In this document: positions 17,468 to 26,069 of the stretch, piece by piece
Position numbering within the stretch: position 1 is the stretch's first letter
Layout: each line of letters opens with the position of its first letter
Source: Deinococcus sp. AB2017081
Lineage (GTDB): Bacteria; Deinococcota; Deinococci; Deinococcales; Deinococcaceae
Direction of reading: 5' to 3'
Assembly (NCBI RefSeq): GCF_034440735.1
Contig: NZ_CP140098.1
Coordinates: 1-52,500 of the forward strand
DNA: 52,500 nt
Position numbers and translations under genes: made by a program
Notes under the pieces: model-generated
The model's database searches: none
The model's input: only the letters and a program-made list of their open reading frames with translations
Told to the model about the DNA's origin: nothing

Positions 17468-18298
17468 CTATTTGCCGAAACGGCGGTCGCGGCCCTGGAA
17501 GTCGCGCAGGGCACGCAGGAAATCGACACGGCGGAAGCCCGGCCAGTACACGTCGCAGAAGTAGTACTCGGAATACACGCTCTGCCACAGCATGAAGCCG
17601 GAGAGCCGGATCTCGCCGCTGGTCCGGATGATGAAGTCCGGATCCGGCGTGTCGGCGGTGTACAGGTGGGCACTGATATGTTCTGGCCGCAGCGCGTGGG
17701 CCACCTCGTCCAGGGACGTCCCGTCCTGCACCTGGCTGAGCAGGTGGGCCTTCACGGCGTCCACGATCTCCTCGCGCCCGCCGTAGCCGACGGCGATGTT
17801 CAGGCGCATGCCCTGGTAGTGCGCGGTCTTCTGCTCCAGGTCGCGCAGGGCCGCGAGCACGTTCGGCGGGAACTGGTCGTGCTGCCCGATGGCCCGCACC
17901 CGCACGCGGTTGGCGTGGATGCGCGGATCGGTGGCCAGATTCCGGGCCTCCTGCTCCAGCAGGCCCAGGATGTGCGCGATCTCGTCCTTGTCGCGGCTGG
18001 CGTTGTCGGTGGACAGCACCCAGATGGTCGCGGCCGGGATGCCGAGTTCCAGGCACCACTGCAGCACCTCGTGCGCCTTGTCGGCCCCGAAGGAGTGGCC
18101 CAGTTCGCGCTGGATGCCGGCGGCGCGGGCGTAGCGGCGGTTGCCGTCGAGGATCAGGCCCAGATGCCGGGGCAGCTTGCCGTGCGAGGTGACCTCGCGG
18201 GCAAGGCGCTGCTCGTAGCCCCACAGCAGGGCACCGCGCGCCGCCGTCCGGGTCTTCTGCAGCGTGCGGACGGCCGCCTTCACGGGGTTGCTGGTCAT
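17468..18298 (-). CDS. uppS: Isoprenyl (undecaprenyl) diphosphate synthase, 276 aa
   Basis: Cis-prenyltransferase that adds isopentenyl diphosphate units to farnesyl diphosphate, giving the C55 lipid carrier for peptidoglycan and other envelope polymers; it acts at the membrane face. The conserved HLGLILDGNRRYAR carries catalytic Asp51. The late signature RTSGEIRLSGFMLWQ and the YSEYYF/WPGF segment are intact. The N-terminal part before the domain is about 40 residues and basic, longer than usual. The ATG at 18298 is supported by a TAGACT -10 box 10 nt upstream; an in-frame codon at 18337 would lie before that box. The exact chain length of the product cannot be read from sequence. Confidence 0.9.
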   Translation of the reverse strand: MTSNPVKAAVRTLQKTRTAARGALLWGYEQRLAREVTSHGKLPRHLGLILDGNRRYARAAGIQRELGHSFGADKAHEVLQWCLELGIPAATIWVLSTDNASRDKDEIAHILGLLEQEARNLATDPRIHANRVRVRAIGQHDQFPPNVLAALRDLEQKTAHYQGMRLNIAVGYGGREEIVDAVKAHLLSQVQDGTSLDEVAHALRPEHISAHLYTADTPDPDFIIRTSGEIRLSGFMLWQSVYSEYYFCDVYWPGFRRVDFLRALRDFQGRDRRFGK

Positions 18299-18308
18299 AG
18301 GCGGGGTC

Positions 18309-18314
18309 AGTCTA
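18309..18314 (-). promoter_or_regulatory. -10 box of uppS (near-leaderless)
   Basis: TAGACT on the minus strand, 10 nt before the ATG at 18298. Confidence 0.5.
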
Positions 18315-18370
18315 CCCCCATCGGTGGGTGGGGGCATCAGACATTCGGTGGGGACAGCGGGAACACGTGC

Positions 18371-19429
18371 TCACTCCGCGAGCGAGTCCTGGGCGAACAG
18401 CGACTCCTGGCGGTCACGCAGCAGTTCCAGCGCGCGGTGATCCAGGCGGGACAGCGCCGCCTGCGCGACCGGCTGCCGGGGCAGGGCGGCCTCGGCGCGG
18501 TAGACGTGCAGGGTCACGCGGCGGTGGGTCATGGTGTGCGTGACCTGCCCCAGCAGCGGCCCCGGCCGGGCCTCCAGGCGGGCACACAGGCGGTTCAGCG
18601 CGGCCGGAGCGTCCTCGTCCTGGCGGATGGGTTCGGACGGCAGACCCAGCAGGCCGCCCAGCAGCGAACCGGTGCGCCGCTCCAGCACAGCGTCGTGGGC
18701 ATCCCCGATCAGGACTGCCACCGCCGGCACGTTCTGCACGGCGGGCCTGACCTTCGGGGCGGGGTAGGTCTCGGGCTGCCCGCCGGCGTATGCGGCACAG
18801 AACGGCGCCAGCGGACACGCGCCGCAGCGGGGCGAGCGCGGCGTGCAGACGGTCGCGCCCAGATCCATGACGGCCTCGTTCCACGCGCCGGGCCGGCGGG
18901 GATCGAGCAGCACGTCGGCGCGGGCCTGCACCCACGCGTCCGTGGGCTGGCGCTCGCCATACAGCCGTGACAGCACCCGGCGCACATTGCCGTCGTTCAC
19001 GGCGCGGGCCTCGCCGAGGGCCAGACTGCTGACCGCCGCCGCCGTGTACGGTCCCACGCCGGGCAGGGCCAGCCAGCCCGCATAGCTGTCTGGAACACCG
19101 GTCTGCGCCACGAGCTGCGCGGCGCGGCGCAGGTTCCGGGCGCGGGCATAGTAGCCGCAGCCCTCCCAGGCCTTGAGCACGTCGGCTTCGGGCGCGGCGG
19201 CCAGGGCGTGGACATCCGGAAAGGCGGTCAGGAACCGGTCGTAGTACACCAGACCACGCACGACCTGCGTCTGCTGCAGCAGGATCTCCGCGATCCACAC
19301 GCGGTACGGCTCCCGCGCACCTTCCAGGCCGCGCCGCCACGGCAGGTCACGGCCACAGGCGTCAAACCAGCCCAGCAGCGCGGTACGCAGCGCCGGCACG
19401 TCCAGTTCGGCAAAGGGCTCAGCGGTCAC
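18371..19429 (-). CDS. mutY: Adenine DNA glycosylase, 352 aa
   Basis: Removes adenine mispaired with 8-oxoguanine, preventing G:C to T:A changes after oxidative damage. The N-terminal HhH-GPD domain has the catalytic Glu in EILLQQTQV, the hairpin motif LPGVGPYTAAAV and the catalytic Asp in VNDGNVRRVL. The iron-sulphur cluster motif is complete: Cys-x6-Cys-x2-Cys-x5-Cys in CTPRSPRCGACPLAPFC. A C-terminal NUDIX-like recognition domain follows. The GTG at 19429 is preceded by a TAGACT -10 box at 6 nt, so the mRNA is probably leaderless. Length is normal. Confidence 0.95.
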   Translation of the reverse strand: MTAEPFAELDVPALRTALLGWFDACGRDLPWRRGLEGAREPYRVWIAEILLQQTQVVRGLVYYDRFLTAFPDVHALAAAPEADVLKAWEGCGYYARARNLRRAAQLVAQTGVPDSYAGWLALPGVGPYTAAAVSSLALGEARAVNDGNVRRVLSRLYGERQPTDAWVQARADVLLDPRRPGAWNEAVMDLGATVCTPRSPRCGACPLAPFCAAYAGGQPETYPAPKVRPAVQNVPAVAVLIGDAHDAVLERRTGSLLGGLLGLPSEPIRQDEDAPAALNRLCARLEARPGPLLGQVTHTMTHRRVTLHVYRAEAALPRQPVAQAALSRLDHRALELLRDRQESLFAQDSLAE

Positions 19430-19435
19430 CGCGCC

Positions 19436-19441
19436 AGTCTA
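19436..19441 (-). promoter_or_regulatory. -10 box of mutY (leaderless)
   Basis: TAGACT on the minus strand, 6 nt before the GTG at 19429. Confidence 0.55.
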
Positions 19442-19517
19442 GGGACGCGGTGACCGCCGGATGGTGCCGTGATCCGCGGTTGGATGACACCGCTTTCAGC
19501 CCGGCGGTGCCGACGGA

Positions 19518-20810
19518 CTACACGACCACGTGATCCCGCACGGGGGTCCGCACGCGGCGGCGCACGCCGTCGGCGTACTCGGCGAGGTCCGTGAGCAGGT
19601 CGGCGACCCCCACGCGCAGCAGGTACTGTCCGCCGGGGAGCGGGGTGAGCGCCTGGAAGGGCGGGCGGGTCAGCGTGTCGAGGATGCTGCCCAGCTCGGC
19701 GAAGTTCACGCCGCTGCCCAGCCGCTCCGCGAGGCGCTGCACGCTGACCACCGAGTTTGCCGGCTGCTGTGCCAGCGTGAGCAGCACCGAGCTGAAGGTG
19801 CCGCGCTGCGCGATGTACGCGCTCACGAGTTCAGCGATGCTGGCGGCGGACTCCAGATCCATGCTGCCGGCCTTCCAGTACCCGCGCAGATCCACCGGTG
19901 ACAGCGGGGCCAGCCGGGCATGCTCGATCAGGGCGACCAGCGCCTCGCGGGTCAGGCGGGGAGCGCCGTCGGGACGCTCGGCCTCGCCGCAGACCTGCAC
20001 GCGGTAGTCGGCTCCCTCCCGCCACACGGCGCTGCTGAGCGCGGCGGGCGTGGTCGCCACCAGCACGGCGTACCCGTGGGCTCCCAGGTCAGCCCGCAGG
20101 CGCATGGTTCCGCCGCCCAGATCCTCGGCGCGGTAGCCGCTCAGGCGGGCGAACTCGGCCACTTGGGCCTCGATCCCGGCCGGCAGCGGCGCCGGCCCCG
20201 GCTTCGGGCGTGCCGGGGCGGCGTCTGGAGCCGCGTCACGGAACCGCAGGTCGACGGCCTGCGCCGGAGTCGACCGGCGCGGCGTGGCGGCCGGCCGGGC
20301 CGAGTCCGGTGCGCCCACCGCAGCACGCACCGGCTCCGGCTGGGGAGCCTCGGGCCGGGGGGTCGGGCGGGCCTCCGCGGGCGCGTCCGCTGCCTCGGCC
20401 GGGCGGGGCGCGGCACCGACCGGTACCCGCACCTCCTGCATCCGGATCTCGCGGACATGCGGGGTGCTCGACACCACGACCCGGCGCGTCTCGGTGGGAA
20501 CCGGGGCCTCGCGGCGGGGCGTGGCGGGCGGCGCATAGGGCTTCACGATCGCCTCGACCTGATACCGGGCCGGCGACAGCGTGGTGATCATCAGCACGTC
20601 GTTCACGTTCAGGTGCTGCGCGTGGTACAGCGACCCCACGCCCCGGATCTCCATACGCTCGCGGTCGATCTGCACCGCGTGTTCATCACCCTTGTCGTCC
20701 ACGAACACGGCCGGGCCGCTGGTGGGAAACGTGGACTCCAGGTACTTCAGGAGGCTCAGGCTGCCTTCCTGCAGGCAGGGACGGGTGATCATGTAGCGCT
20801 TTGATTTCAC
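19518..20810 (-). CDS. Unrecognised three-part protein, probable DNA-binding, 430 aa
   Basis: I do not recognise this protein. Residues 1-92 form a compact basic domain ([19 protein letters not shown], then [10 protein letters not shown]) that resembles pseudobarrel DNA-binding domains of the B3/EcoRII-N kind. Residues 95-210 are a disordered Pro/Ala/Arg/Glu linker. Residues 212-275 ([34 protein letters not shown]) resemble the core of restriction-endonuclease-like folds, but no PD-(D/E)xK set is visible. Residues 320-430 look like a winged helix ([20 protein letters not shown]). There is no signal peptide. The GTG at 20810 has GGAGG 9 nt upstream. These fold readings are inference only. Confidence 0.65.
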   Translation of the reverse strand: MKSKRYMITRPCLQEGSLSLLKYLESTFPTSGPAVFVDDKGDEHAVQIDRERMEIRGVGSLYHAQHLNVNDVLMITTLSPARYQVEAIVKPYAPPATPRREAPVPTETRRVVVSSTPHVREIRMQEVRVPVGAAPRPAEAADAPAEARPTPRPEAPQPEPVRAAVGAPDSARPAATPRRSTPAQAVDLRFRDAAPDAAPARPKPGPAPLPAGIEAQVAEFARLSGYRAEDLGGGTMRLRADLGAHGYAVLVATTPAALSSAVWREGADYRVQVCGEAERPDGAPRLTREALVALIEHARLAPLSPVDLRGYWKAGSMDLESAASIAELVSAYIAQRGTFSSVLLTLAQQPANSVVSVQRLAERLGSGVNFAELGSILDTLTRPPFQALTPLPGGQYLLRVGVADLLTDLAEYADGVRRRVRTPVRDHVVV

Positions 20811-21062
20811 GCGGGCGTTCCTCCATTGTCAGCACACCGGAATTCCTTCCAGCGGCATTGGTGTCTGTAATGTGTCCTAAAGTACCCCAAATGTCCAGGC
20901 AGATGTACGTGTGGCGCGGGAAGACGCGGCCGATCCCCCCGGCGGCCGGCCCTGGAGACGCCGCACCTTCCCATCATGCGCCGGCTCATGAACGGCCACT
21001 GAGGTGGGCGGGCTCGCCCACGGCACGTGAATCCCGTTTCCGTACCCCGTATCCTGCCGGGC
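20811..21062. other. Divergent promoter region
   Basis: 252 bases between divergent genes. It contains a possible -10 (GACAAT, minus strand, 20825-20830) for the 430-aa gene, two GTGTC copies 11 bp apart (20861-20865 and 20872-20876), and the TATCCT box of the plus-strand gene. No ORF is convincing. Confidence 0.45.
21050..21055 (+). promoter_or_regulatory. -10 box of the NTF2-like gene (leaderless)
   Basis: TATCCT, 7 nt before the ATG at 21063. Confidence 0.45.
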
Positions 21063-21470
21063 ATGAGTGAAGCCACCACCGTGATTCATGCGTACTACGC
21101 CGCATTCAACGCCGGCACTGCGGCCGGCATGCTCGAGCTGCTGACCGACGACGTCCGCCACGACATCAACGAGGGAGACACGCAGGTGGGCCTGGATGCC
21201 TTCCGCGCCTTCCTGGCCCGCATGGACGAGCACTATCGCGAGCGGGCCGAGGAACTGGTCGTCATGGTCAGCCCCGACGGCACCCGCGCGGCGGCCGAGT
21301 TCATCATCCACGGCGAGTACGTGAAGACCGACGACGGTCTGCCCGACGCGCACGGGCAAACCTACGCGCTGCCGGTCGGAGCGTTCTTCGAGGTGCGCGG
21401 CGGGAAGATCGCACGGGTCACGAACTACTACAACCTCGCGGCGTGGACGCGGCAGGTCAGCGGCGCGTGA
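21063..21470 (+). CDS. SnoaL/ketosteroid-isomerase-like (NTF2 fold) protein, 135 aa
   Basis: The sequence follows the NTF2-like cone fold: helix with IHAYYAAFNAG, then MLELLTDDVRHDINEG, a central helix AFRAFLARMDEHYRE, and beta strands ending in VGAFFEVRGGKIARVTNYYN. Proteins of this type include small isomerases, hydrolases and ligand-binding domains; the ligand cannot be told here. The ATG at 21063 is preferred because a TATCCT -10 box lies 7 nt upstream; a frame start at 21027 would precede the promoter. The stop overlaps the GTG start of the acetyltransferase gene, so both are translated from one message. Confidence 0.8.
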   Translation: MSEATTVIHAYYAAFNAGTAAGMLELLTDDVRHDINEGDTQVGLDAFRAFLARMDEHYRERAEELVVMVSPDGTRAAAEFIIHGEYVKTDDGLPDAHGQTYALPVGAFFEVRGGKIARVTNYYNLAAWTRQVSGA

Positions 21471-22054
21471 GCCTGACCGTCACCACGGTGAGTGGCCCGC
21501 AGCTGGCACCGTTCATCCCCGCCCTGGCCCGGCTGCGCACCGAGGTCTTCCGCGCCTTCCCATACCTGTACGACGGCTCACCCGCGTACGAGGAGCGCTA
21601 TCTCCAGACGTACCTGGACGCGCCGGACGCCCTGATCGTCCTGGCCCGCGACGGCGATGAGGTGGTCGGGGCGAGCAGCGCCGTGCCGCTGACGCAGGAG
21701 ACCGGCGAGATCCGGGCCCCGCTGCACGCCCCGGAGTTCGATCCACACGACATCCTGTACCTGGGCGAGAGCGTGCTGCGGACACCGTACCGGGGCCGGG
21801 GCCTGGGGCACACCTTCTTCGACCGGCGCGAGGCCCACGCCCGGCACCTGGGCCTGGGTACCACCACGTTCTGCGCCGTGCAGCGCCCGGACGACCACCC
21901 GGCCCGCCCGGAGCCGTACCGCACGCTGCACGCCTTCTGGGCTGCGCGGGGCTACGTCGAGCGGCCTGACCTGACCACCACGCTGTCGTGGCAGGACGTG
22001 GGAGACGACCACGAGACACGCAAACCCATGCGCTACTGGATCAGGCGGGGCTGA
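21467..22054 (+). CDS. GNAT family N-acetyltransferase, 195 aa
   Basis: Transfers an acyl group, usually acetyl from acetyl-CoA, to an amine. The acetyl-CoA loop is visible as LRTPYRGRGLGHTFFDRREAH, matching the R/Q-x-x-G-x-G/A pattern. The preceding strand (DILYLGESVL) and the aromatic HAFWAARGYVE near the end are also typical. The substrate is unknown. The GTG start at 21467 overlaps the stop of the NTF2-like gene (GTGA), so the two are coupled. It runs convergently into the small membrane protein gene at 22066. Confidence 0.85.
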   Translation: MSLTVTTVSGPQLAPFIPALARLRTEVFRAFPYLYDGSPAYEERYLQTYLDAPDALIVLARDGDEVVGASSAVPLTQETGEIRAPLHAPEFDPHDILYLGESVLRTPYRGRGLGHTFFDRREAHARHLGLGTTTFCAVQRPDDHPARPEPYRTLHAFWAARGYVERPDLTTTLSWQDVGDDHETRKPMRYWIRRG

Positions 22055-22065
22055 GCCGTCCGGTT

Positions 22066-22308
22066 CTACCGGTTCGGGTGGTTCTGCGCAGCCCTGGCGG
22101 CCTTCTCGGCATCCAGGGCCTTCTTGTTCTGCGTCCAGCCGAACGACCGGACGGCGTCGACGGCGAACCACACGGCCAGCACCCCGGCGAGCGCCACCCA
22201 CACCCACGCCTGCGCCTGGAGGGCGAAGAAGGCCCCGACCGCACACAGCACGGCCAGGGCCACACTGGAACCGAACACGATATGGGGCGGAACGCGGCGA
22301 CCGAACAT
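22066..22308 (-). CDS. Small membrane protein, 80 aa
   Basis: Two transmembrane helices are visible (VFGSSVALAVLCAVGAFFAL and VWVALAGVLAVWFAVDAV), followed by a Lys/Ala/Asn-rich cytoplasmic tail. No family is recognised. The ATG at 22308 lies 6 nt after a TACCCT -10 box, which supports it as a real leaderless gene. Confidence 0.65.
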   Translation of the reverse strand: MFGRRVPPHIVFGSSVALAVLCAVGAFFALQAQAWVWVALAGVLAVWFAVDAVRSFGWTQNKKALDAEKAARAAQNHPNR

Positions 22309-22314
22309 GGGGGA

Positions 22315-22320
22315 AGGGTA
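22315..22320 (-). promoter_or_regulatory. -10 box of the 80-aa membrane protein gene (leaderless)
   Basis: TACCCT on the minus strand, 6 nt before the ATG at 22308. Confidence 0.5.
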
Positions 22321-22351
22321 CCCCCCGCCGTCTTACTCGGATCTGTCGGGC

Positions 22352-22828
22352 CTATTCCCGCAGGTCGGGTTCCGTCCACGCCAGGATCGTGGTGGGCAGG
22401 GTCGGGATGAACAGCACTGCGCCCATCCAGATGGTCATCCACGCAAACGGCTGAGTGGGCAGGGGCAGCGACCCATTGTTGTGGGCGAGGTAGAAATACA
22501 GACTGCCCAGCAGGAAGGCCACACCCAGCACCCGGTACGCGGTGATGTGGGCCTGCGCGAGCCGCTGCCACTGCCGTTCGTCGAGGTCACGGTCGCGGCC
22601 CTCGGGTAGACCCAGGCGGGCCGGACGCATGAGCTGGACGCTCCCCAGGATCACCATGACCAGACCCGCCACGGCCAGCACCAGCCACACCACGCTGCGG
22701 GAGGCCAGGAGTTCCTGTATGACGATGCTGAGAATCAGCACGGTGTAGCCACCAGTTGCGAGCAGCACCACGCGGCGGCGGCGGGACAGCGGGGCCAGCG
22801 GACGGGACGATGCGAGACCAGCATTCAT
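22352..22828 (-). CDS. Four-helix membrane protein paired with an XRE regulator, 158 aa
   Basis: Two helices near the N-terminus (VVLLATGGYTVLILSIVIQ and VVWLVLAVAGLVMVILGSV) and two near the C-terminus (VLGVAFLLGSLYFYLA and TIWMGAVLFIPTLPTTILA) flank a soluble loop with LDERQWQRLAQAH. A DERQ-containing loop followed by helices is typical of DUF2178-like membrane proteins, which often sit next to a small XRE regulator, exactly as here. The ATG overlaps the regulator stop (ATGA). Function unknown; stress sensing or lipid-related roles are only guesses. Confidence 0.7.
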   Translation of the reverse strand: MNAGLASSRPLAPLSRRRRVVLLATGGYTVLILSIVIQELLASRSVVWLVLAVAGLVMVILGSVQLMRPARLGLPEGRDRDLDERQWQRLAQAHITAYRVLGVAFLLGSLYFYLAHNNGSLPLPTQPFAWMTIWMGAVLFIPTLPTTILAWTEPDLRE

Positions 22829-23097
22829 GAGGAACCTCCGTACACGGTCGTGCTCAGGGGCGTGAAGGGTGTGCGCGAGAAGATCGCCTCGACCGGCAGG
22901 CCGAAGTACTCGCTCAGGCGCAGGGCGAGATCCAGGCTGGGCGCGTACTCGCCGCGCTCCAGGTAGCCGATGGTCTGGTAGTTCACGTCCACGGCCGCCG
23001 CGAGATCCTGGCGGGACAGCCCCCGTTCAGCCCGCAGCACCGGCAGGCGGTTGTACAGAGTGGGCGTGGCGGGACGGCCACTTGACTTGGCAACCAT
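22825..23097 (-). CDS. XRE-family transcriptional regulator, 90 aa
   Basis: A single Cro/CI-type helix-turn-helix: LPVLRAERGLSRQDLAAAVD, then VNYQTIGYLERGEYAPSLDLALRLSEYFGLPVEAIF, split here only for length. This is the compact form of regulator often paired with a membrane protein. The ATG at 23097 gives the usual length; a codon at 23133 would place translation across the operator. Just upstream is an 18-bp perfect palindrome (23107-23124) that is a strong candidate for its own operator, so the pair is probably autoregulated. Confidence 0.85.
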   Translation of the reverse strand: MVAKSSGRPATPTLYNRLPVLRAERGLSRQDLAAAVDVNYQTIGYLERGEYAPSLDLALRLSEYFGLPVEAIFSRTPFTPLSTTVYGGSS

Positions 23098-23106
23098 GCT
23101 GCGTAT

Positions 23107-23124
23107 TGTTGTATATATACAACA
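23107..23124 (-). promoter_or_regulatory. 18-bp perfect palindrome, candidate operator of the XRE gene
   Basis: TGTTGTATATATACAACA lies 10 bases upstream of the XRE start in an AT-rich island within very GC-rich DNA. TTGATA and AT-rich -10-like sequences surround or overlap it. Confidence 0.65.
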
Positions 23125-23159
23125 TAATATCAAGTGGGGCGGTCATTCTGTCGCCGCAA

Positions 23160-23609
23160 TCACACCTCGCGCTCCAGCATCACGCCCTGCATGTCGGTGA
23201 CCGCGTAGCCGGTGGCCTCGTAGAAGGCCTGCGCTCCGCCGTTGTCGGCGAGCACCCACACCAGCGCGACGCCCTCGCGGCGCATCTGGTCGTGCAGCGG
23301 GGCCACCAGCGCCCGGCCCACGCCGCGCCTCCGCCAGGACTCGCGCACGCCGATCTCCTCGAACATCACGTGCCGGGCTCCTCCATGCCGGTTGCGGTGC
23401 ACGTAGGCCATCAGGAAGCCCACGGGCCGCCCGGCGGCGTCCTCGGCGTGCCAGTGCCACACGTGCGGGTCGCCCAGATAGGCGCGGGCGTCCGCGTCCG
23501 TCAGGGGCGGTGTGGGCTCCTCGCCGGTGAAGTCGGTCTCGTCGCGGGCGACCCACGCGAGCGCGGCGGCGTCGCCGGGGCCGAGCCTCCGCACCGTGAA
23601 TGCAGGCAT
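23160..23609 (-). CDS. GNAT family N-acetyltransferase, 149 aa
   Basis: Acetyl-CoA binding motif A is clear: [20 protein letters not shown], with R-R-x-G-x-G/A. The C-terminal [19 protein letters not shown] is the usual second half of the fold. The substrate is unknown. The ATG at 23609 begins the domain ([13 protein letters not shown]); a frame opening at 23645 adds only Arg-rich sequence. It is a single gene, divergent from the membrane protein gene at 23696. Confidence 0.85.
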   Translation of the reverse strand: MPAFTVRRLGPGDAAALAWVARDETDFTGEEPTPPLTDADARAYLGDPHVWHWHAEDAAGRPVGFLMAYVHRNRHGGARHVMFEEIGVRESWRRRGVGRALVAPLHDQMRREGVALVWVLADNGGAQAFYEATGYAVTDMQGVMLEREV

Positions 23610-23683
23610 GCCCCCATGCTGCGCCCCGCGCCGCCGCGGGCGCATCGGCCATCCGGCCCACCGTCCCGGCGCGCGACGGCGGG

Positions 23684-23689
23684 TACGCT
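23684..23689 (+). promoter_or_regulatory. -10 box of the gene at 23696 (leaderless)
   Basis: TACGCT, 6 nt before the ATG. Confidence 0.5.
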
Positions 23690-23695
23690 GCGGGC

Positions 23696-24094
23696 ATGAG
23701 TGCCCGACCCGACGCCGCCCGGCCCGCCGCCCCGCCGAACGTCATCGTGGGCCTGATCCTGAACCTGCTGCTGCCGGGCTCGGGCTTCACGTACATCGGG
23801 CGCTGGCACTGGCACCTGCGCTGGATCGCGATCATGGCCGTGCTGACGGTGCTGGGGCTGGTCGTGAGCGCCATGCTGGGCGTGGCCGTGCCGGTGCTGC
23901 TGCCCATCCTGGGGCTCGTGGCCCTCGTCACCCACTACGGGCGCGAGTACGCTGCGCAGCGGGTCGTGGACTTCCAGCCACACGTCGCCGATGGCGTGAA
24001 GATCGCCCTGATCGTCGGGCACCTCGTCCTGAACCTCGTCGGGCTGTTCCTGCTGGCCTCGGTGCTGCTGCCCACCCTCTCCGGCCCCCGGTAG
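23696..24094 (+). CDS. Small membrane protein, 132 aa, possibly truncated by an in-frame stop
   Basis: The protein has hydrophobic segments [38 protein letters not shown] and [18 protein letters not shown], plus a last helix near the C-terminus ([20 protein letters not shown]). The first resembles the TM2 or YIP-like pattern with a glycine turn. The frame ends at TAG 24092-24094, but the same frame then stays open for 72 more codons with protein-like content, so the gene may originally have been longer. The leaderless TACGCT box supports the ATG at 23696. No specific function is recognised. Confidence 0.65.
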   Translation: MSARPDAARPAAPPNVIVGLILNLLLPGSGFTYIGRWHWHLRWIAIMAVLTVLGLVVSAMLGVAVPVLLPILGLVALVTHYGREYAAQRVVDFQPHVADGVKIALIVGHLVLNLVGLFLLASVLLPTLSGPR

Positions 24095-24313
24095 CGCGCC
24101 ACGCAGCTGCGCGAGGACGCCGTGGCCCGCGCGATCCAGACCCGCGCGGCCGCCCAGCAGACCGCCGGCACCCTGAAGGCCGAGGCGTGCGACCTGACCG
24201 GCATCCGGCCGGACGTGCGCGCGCCGGTCACGGCCTGCACCGTCACGCCGGGCGGGAACAGGCCCGCCGTCGCCGTGACCTTCGGCAGCGGACGCACGGT
24301 GCGGCTTCCGTAA
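24095..24313 (+). pseudogene. In-frame continuation after the stop of the 23696 gene
   Basis: Seventy-two codons directly after TAG 24092-24094, in the same frame, read like the soluble C-terminal domain of a membrane-anchored protein. They include a helix rich in Ala/Gln/Thr, then [20 protein letters not shown] with two Cys, then strands PAVAVTF and GRTVRLP. The Cys pair and strand pattern resemble DUF4333-like domains. It may be a lost domain, a read-through product, or a separate short ORF starting at GTG 24122. Confidence 0.45.
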
Positions 24314-24391
24314 CCCGGGCGGCCCGGCCCGTTCGGCACTGCACTCCACCTGACCGTCCGGCCCCGGCACCGCGTGCCACACTGATCCCCG

Positions 24392-25927
24392 ATGCCGGAT
24401 TTCGACGTGATCGTGATGGGCGCGGGCCACAACGCCCTGGTGACGGCCGCCTACGCCGCGAAGGCGGGCCTGAAGGTGGGCGTGTTCGAGCGCCGGCATA
24501 TCGTCGGCGGGGCGGTCAGCACCGAGGAGCTCGTGCCCGGATACCGCTTCGACTACGGCGGCAGCGCGCACATCCTGATCCGCATGACCCCGGTGGTGCG
24601 CGAGCTGGAACTGACCCGCCACGGCCTGCACTACCTGGAGGTCGATCCGATGTTCCACGCGTCGGACGGCGAGCAGCCGTGGTTCATCCACCGGGACGCC
24701 GGGCGCACGGCGCGCGAGCTGGAGGAGAAGTTTCCCGGCCAGGGCGAGGCGTACACGAGATTTCTCGACGACTGGACGCCGTTCGCGCGGGCGGTCGCCG
24801 ACCTGTTCAACGCCGCGCCCGGCCCGCTTGACATGGGCAAGATGGTCGTGTCGAGCGGGAAGGGCAAGGACTGGATGGAGCAGCTCCCGCGCATCCTGCG
24901 CCCGTACGGCGACGTGGCCCGCGAGTACTTCACGGACGAGCGCGTCCGCGCGCCCCTGGTGTGGATGGCCGCGCAGAGCGGCCCGCCGCCCAGCGACCCC
25001 CTGAGCGCGCCGTTCCTGCTGTGGCACCCGCTGTACCACGAGGGCGGCGTCGCGCGGCCCAAGGGCGGCAGCGGCGGCCTGACGCAGGCCCTGAAACGGG
25101 CCATCGAGGCCGACGGCGGGCAGGTGTTCGTGAACGCGCCCGTGAAGGACATTCTCGTGAAGGATGGAAAGGCGCAGGGCATCCGGCTGGAGAACGGCGA
25201 CACGTACACCGCCCGCGCGGTCGTGTCCGGCGCGCACGTCCTGACCACGGCGGGCGCGCTGCCGGACGAGCACGTGCCCGCTGCCGCAAGGCAGGTGCGC
25301 GTCGGGAACGGCTTCGGCATGGTGCTGCGCCTCGCGCTGTCCGAGCGGGTGAAGTACCGGAACCACACCGAACCCGACAGCCGCGTGGGCCTGGGCCTGC
25401 TGATCAAGAGCGAACAGCAGCTGATGAAGGGCTACGGCGAGTACCTGGCGGGCGAACCCACCACCGACCCCCCGCTGATCGCCATGAGCTTCAGCGCCGT
25501 GGACGACTCGCTCGCCCCGCCGGGCGGCGAGGCCCTGTGGCTGTGGGCGCAGTACTACCCCTACGAACTGAGCAGCGGCTCGTGGGAGACCCGCACCGCC
25601 GAGGCCCGCGAGAACATCCTGAACGCCTTCGAGCACTACGCCCCGGGCACGCGCGACACCATCGTCGGGGAACTCGTGCAGACGCCGCAGTGGCTGGAGA
25701 CGAACCTGGGGCTGCACCGTGGCAACGTCATGCACCTGGAGATGAGCTTCGACCAGATGTTCTCGTTCCGCCCGTGGATGAAGGCCAGCCAGTACCGCTG
25801 GCCCGGCGTGCAGGGCCTGTACCTCACGGGGGCCAGCACGCACCCCGGCGGCGGCATCATGGGCGCGTCGGGCCGCAACGCCGCGCAGGTGCTCGTGAAA
25901 GACCTGACCCGGCGGCGGTGGCGGTAG
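24392..25927 (+). CDS. crtO: Carotenoid 4-ketolase CrtO, 511 aa
   Basis: FAD-dependent ketolase of the phytoene-desaturase superfamily that places the C-4 keto group on the beta ring in deinoxanthin synthesis. It acts at the membrane on hydrophobic carotenes. The dinucleotide-binding site is [20 protein letters not shown]. The conserved C-terminal FAD motif reads [19 protein letters not shown]. Length and many stretches match D. radiodurans CrtO (DR0093) as I recall it. It is the first gene of the plus-strand carotenoid region and is followed by cruF, also seen beside crtO in D. radiodurans. The identification is secure. Confidence 0.95.
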   Translation: MPDFDVIVMGAGHNALVTAAYAAKAGLKVGVFERRHIVGGAVSTEELVPGYRFDYGGSAHILIRMTPVVRELELTRHGLHYLEVDPMFHASDGEQPWFIHRDAGRTARELEEKFPGQGEAYTRFLDDWTPFARAVADLFNAAPGPLDMGKMVVSSGKGKDWMEQLPRILRPYGDVAREYFTDERVRAPLVWMAAQSGPPPSDPLSAPFLLWHPLYHEGGVARPKGGSGGLTQALKRAIEADGGQVFVNAPVKDILVKDGKAQGIRLENGDTYTARAVVSGAHVLTTAGALPDEHVPAAARQVRVGNGFGMVLRLALSERVKYRNHTEPDSRVGLGLLIKSEQQLMKGYGEYLAGEPTTDPPLIAMSFSAVDDSLAPPGGEALWLWAQYYPYELSSGSWETRTAEARENILNAFEHYAPGTRDTIVGELVQTPQWLETNLGLHRGNVMHLEMSFDQMFSFRPWMKASQYRWPGVQGLYLTGASTHPGGGIMGASGRNAAQVLVKDLTRRRWR

Positions 25928-25999
25928 GCATGAGCCGCGAGGGACGGGCGATGGAGCGGGTGATCGAGGAGTCCATGTCGGTCGGCGTGGCGGCTCCCT

Positions 26000-26040
26000 C
26001 CCTCTCCTACGGGGGGAGAGGGGCCGGGGGTGAGGGGGCG
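26000..26040. repeat. GC-rich intergenic hairpin repeat between crtO and cruF
   Basis: CCCTCTCC (26000-26007) pairs with GGAGAGGG (26015-26022), followed by GCCGGGGGTGAGGGGG. This wording recurs as an interspersed intergenic repeat in many GC-rich genomes. It is the only copy I see in the window. Confidence 0.45.
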
Positions 26041-26069
26041 TGCGACCAGCGCTGCTGCCCTCCCGCACC

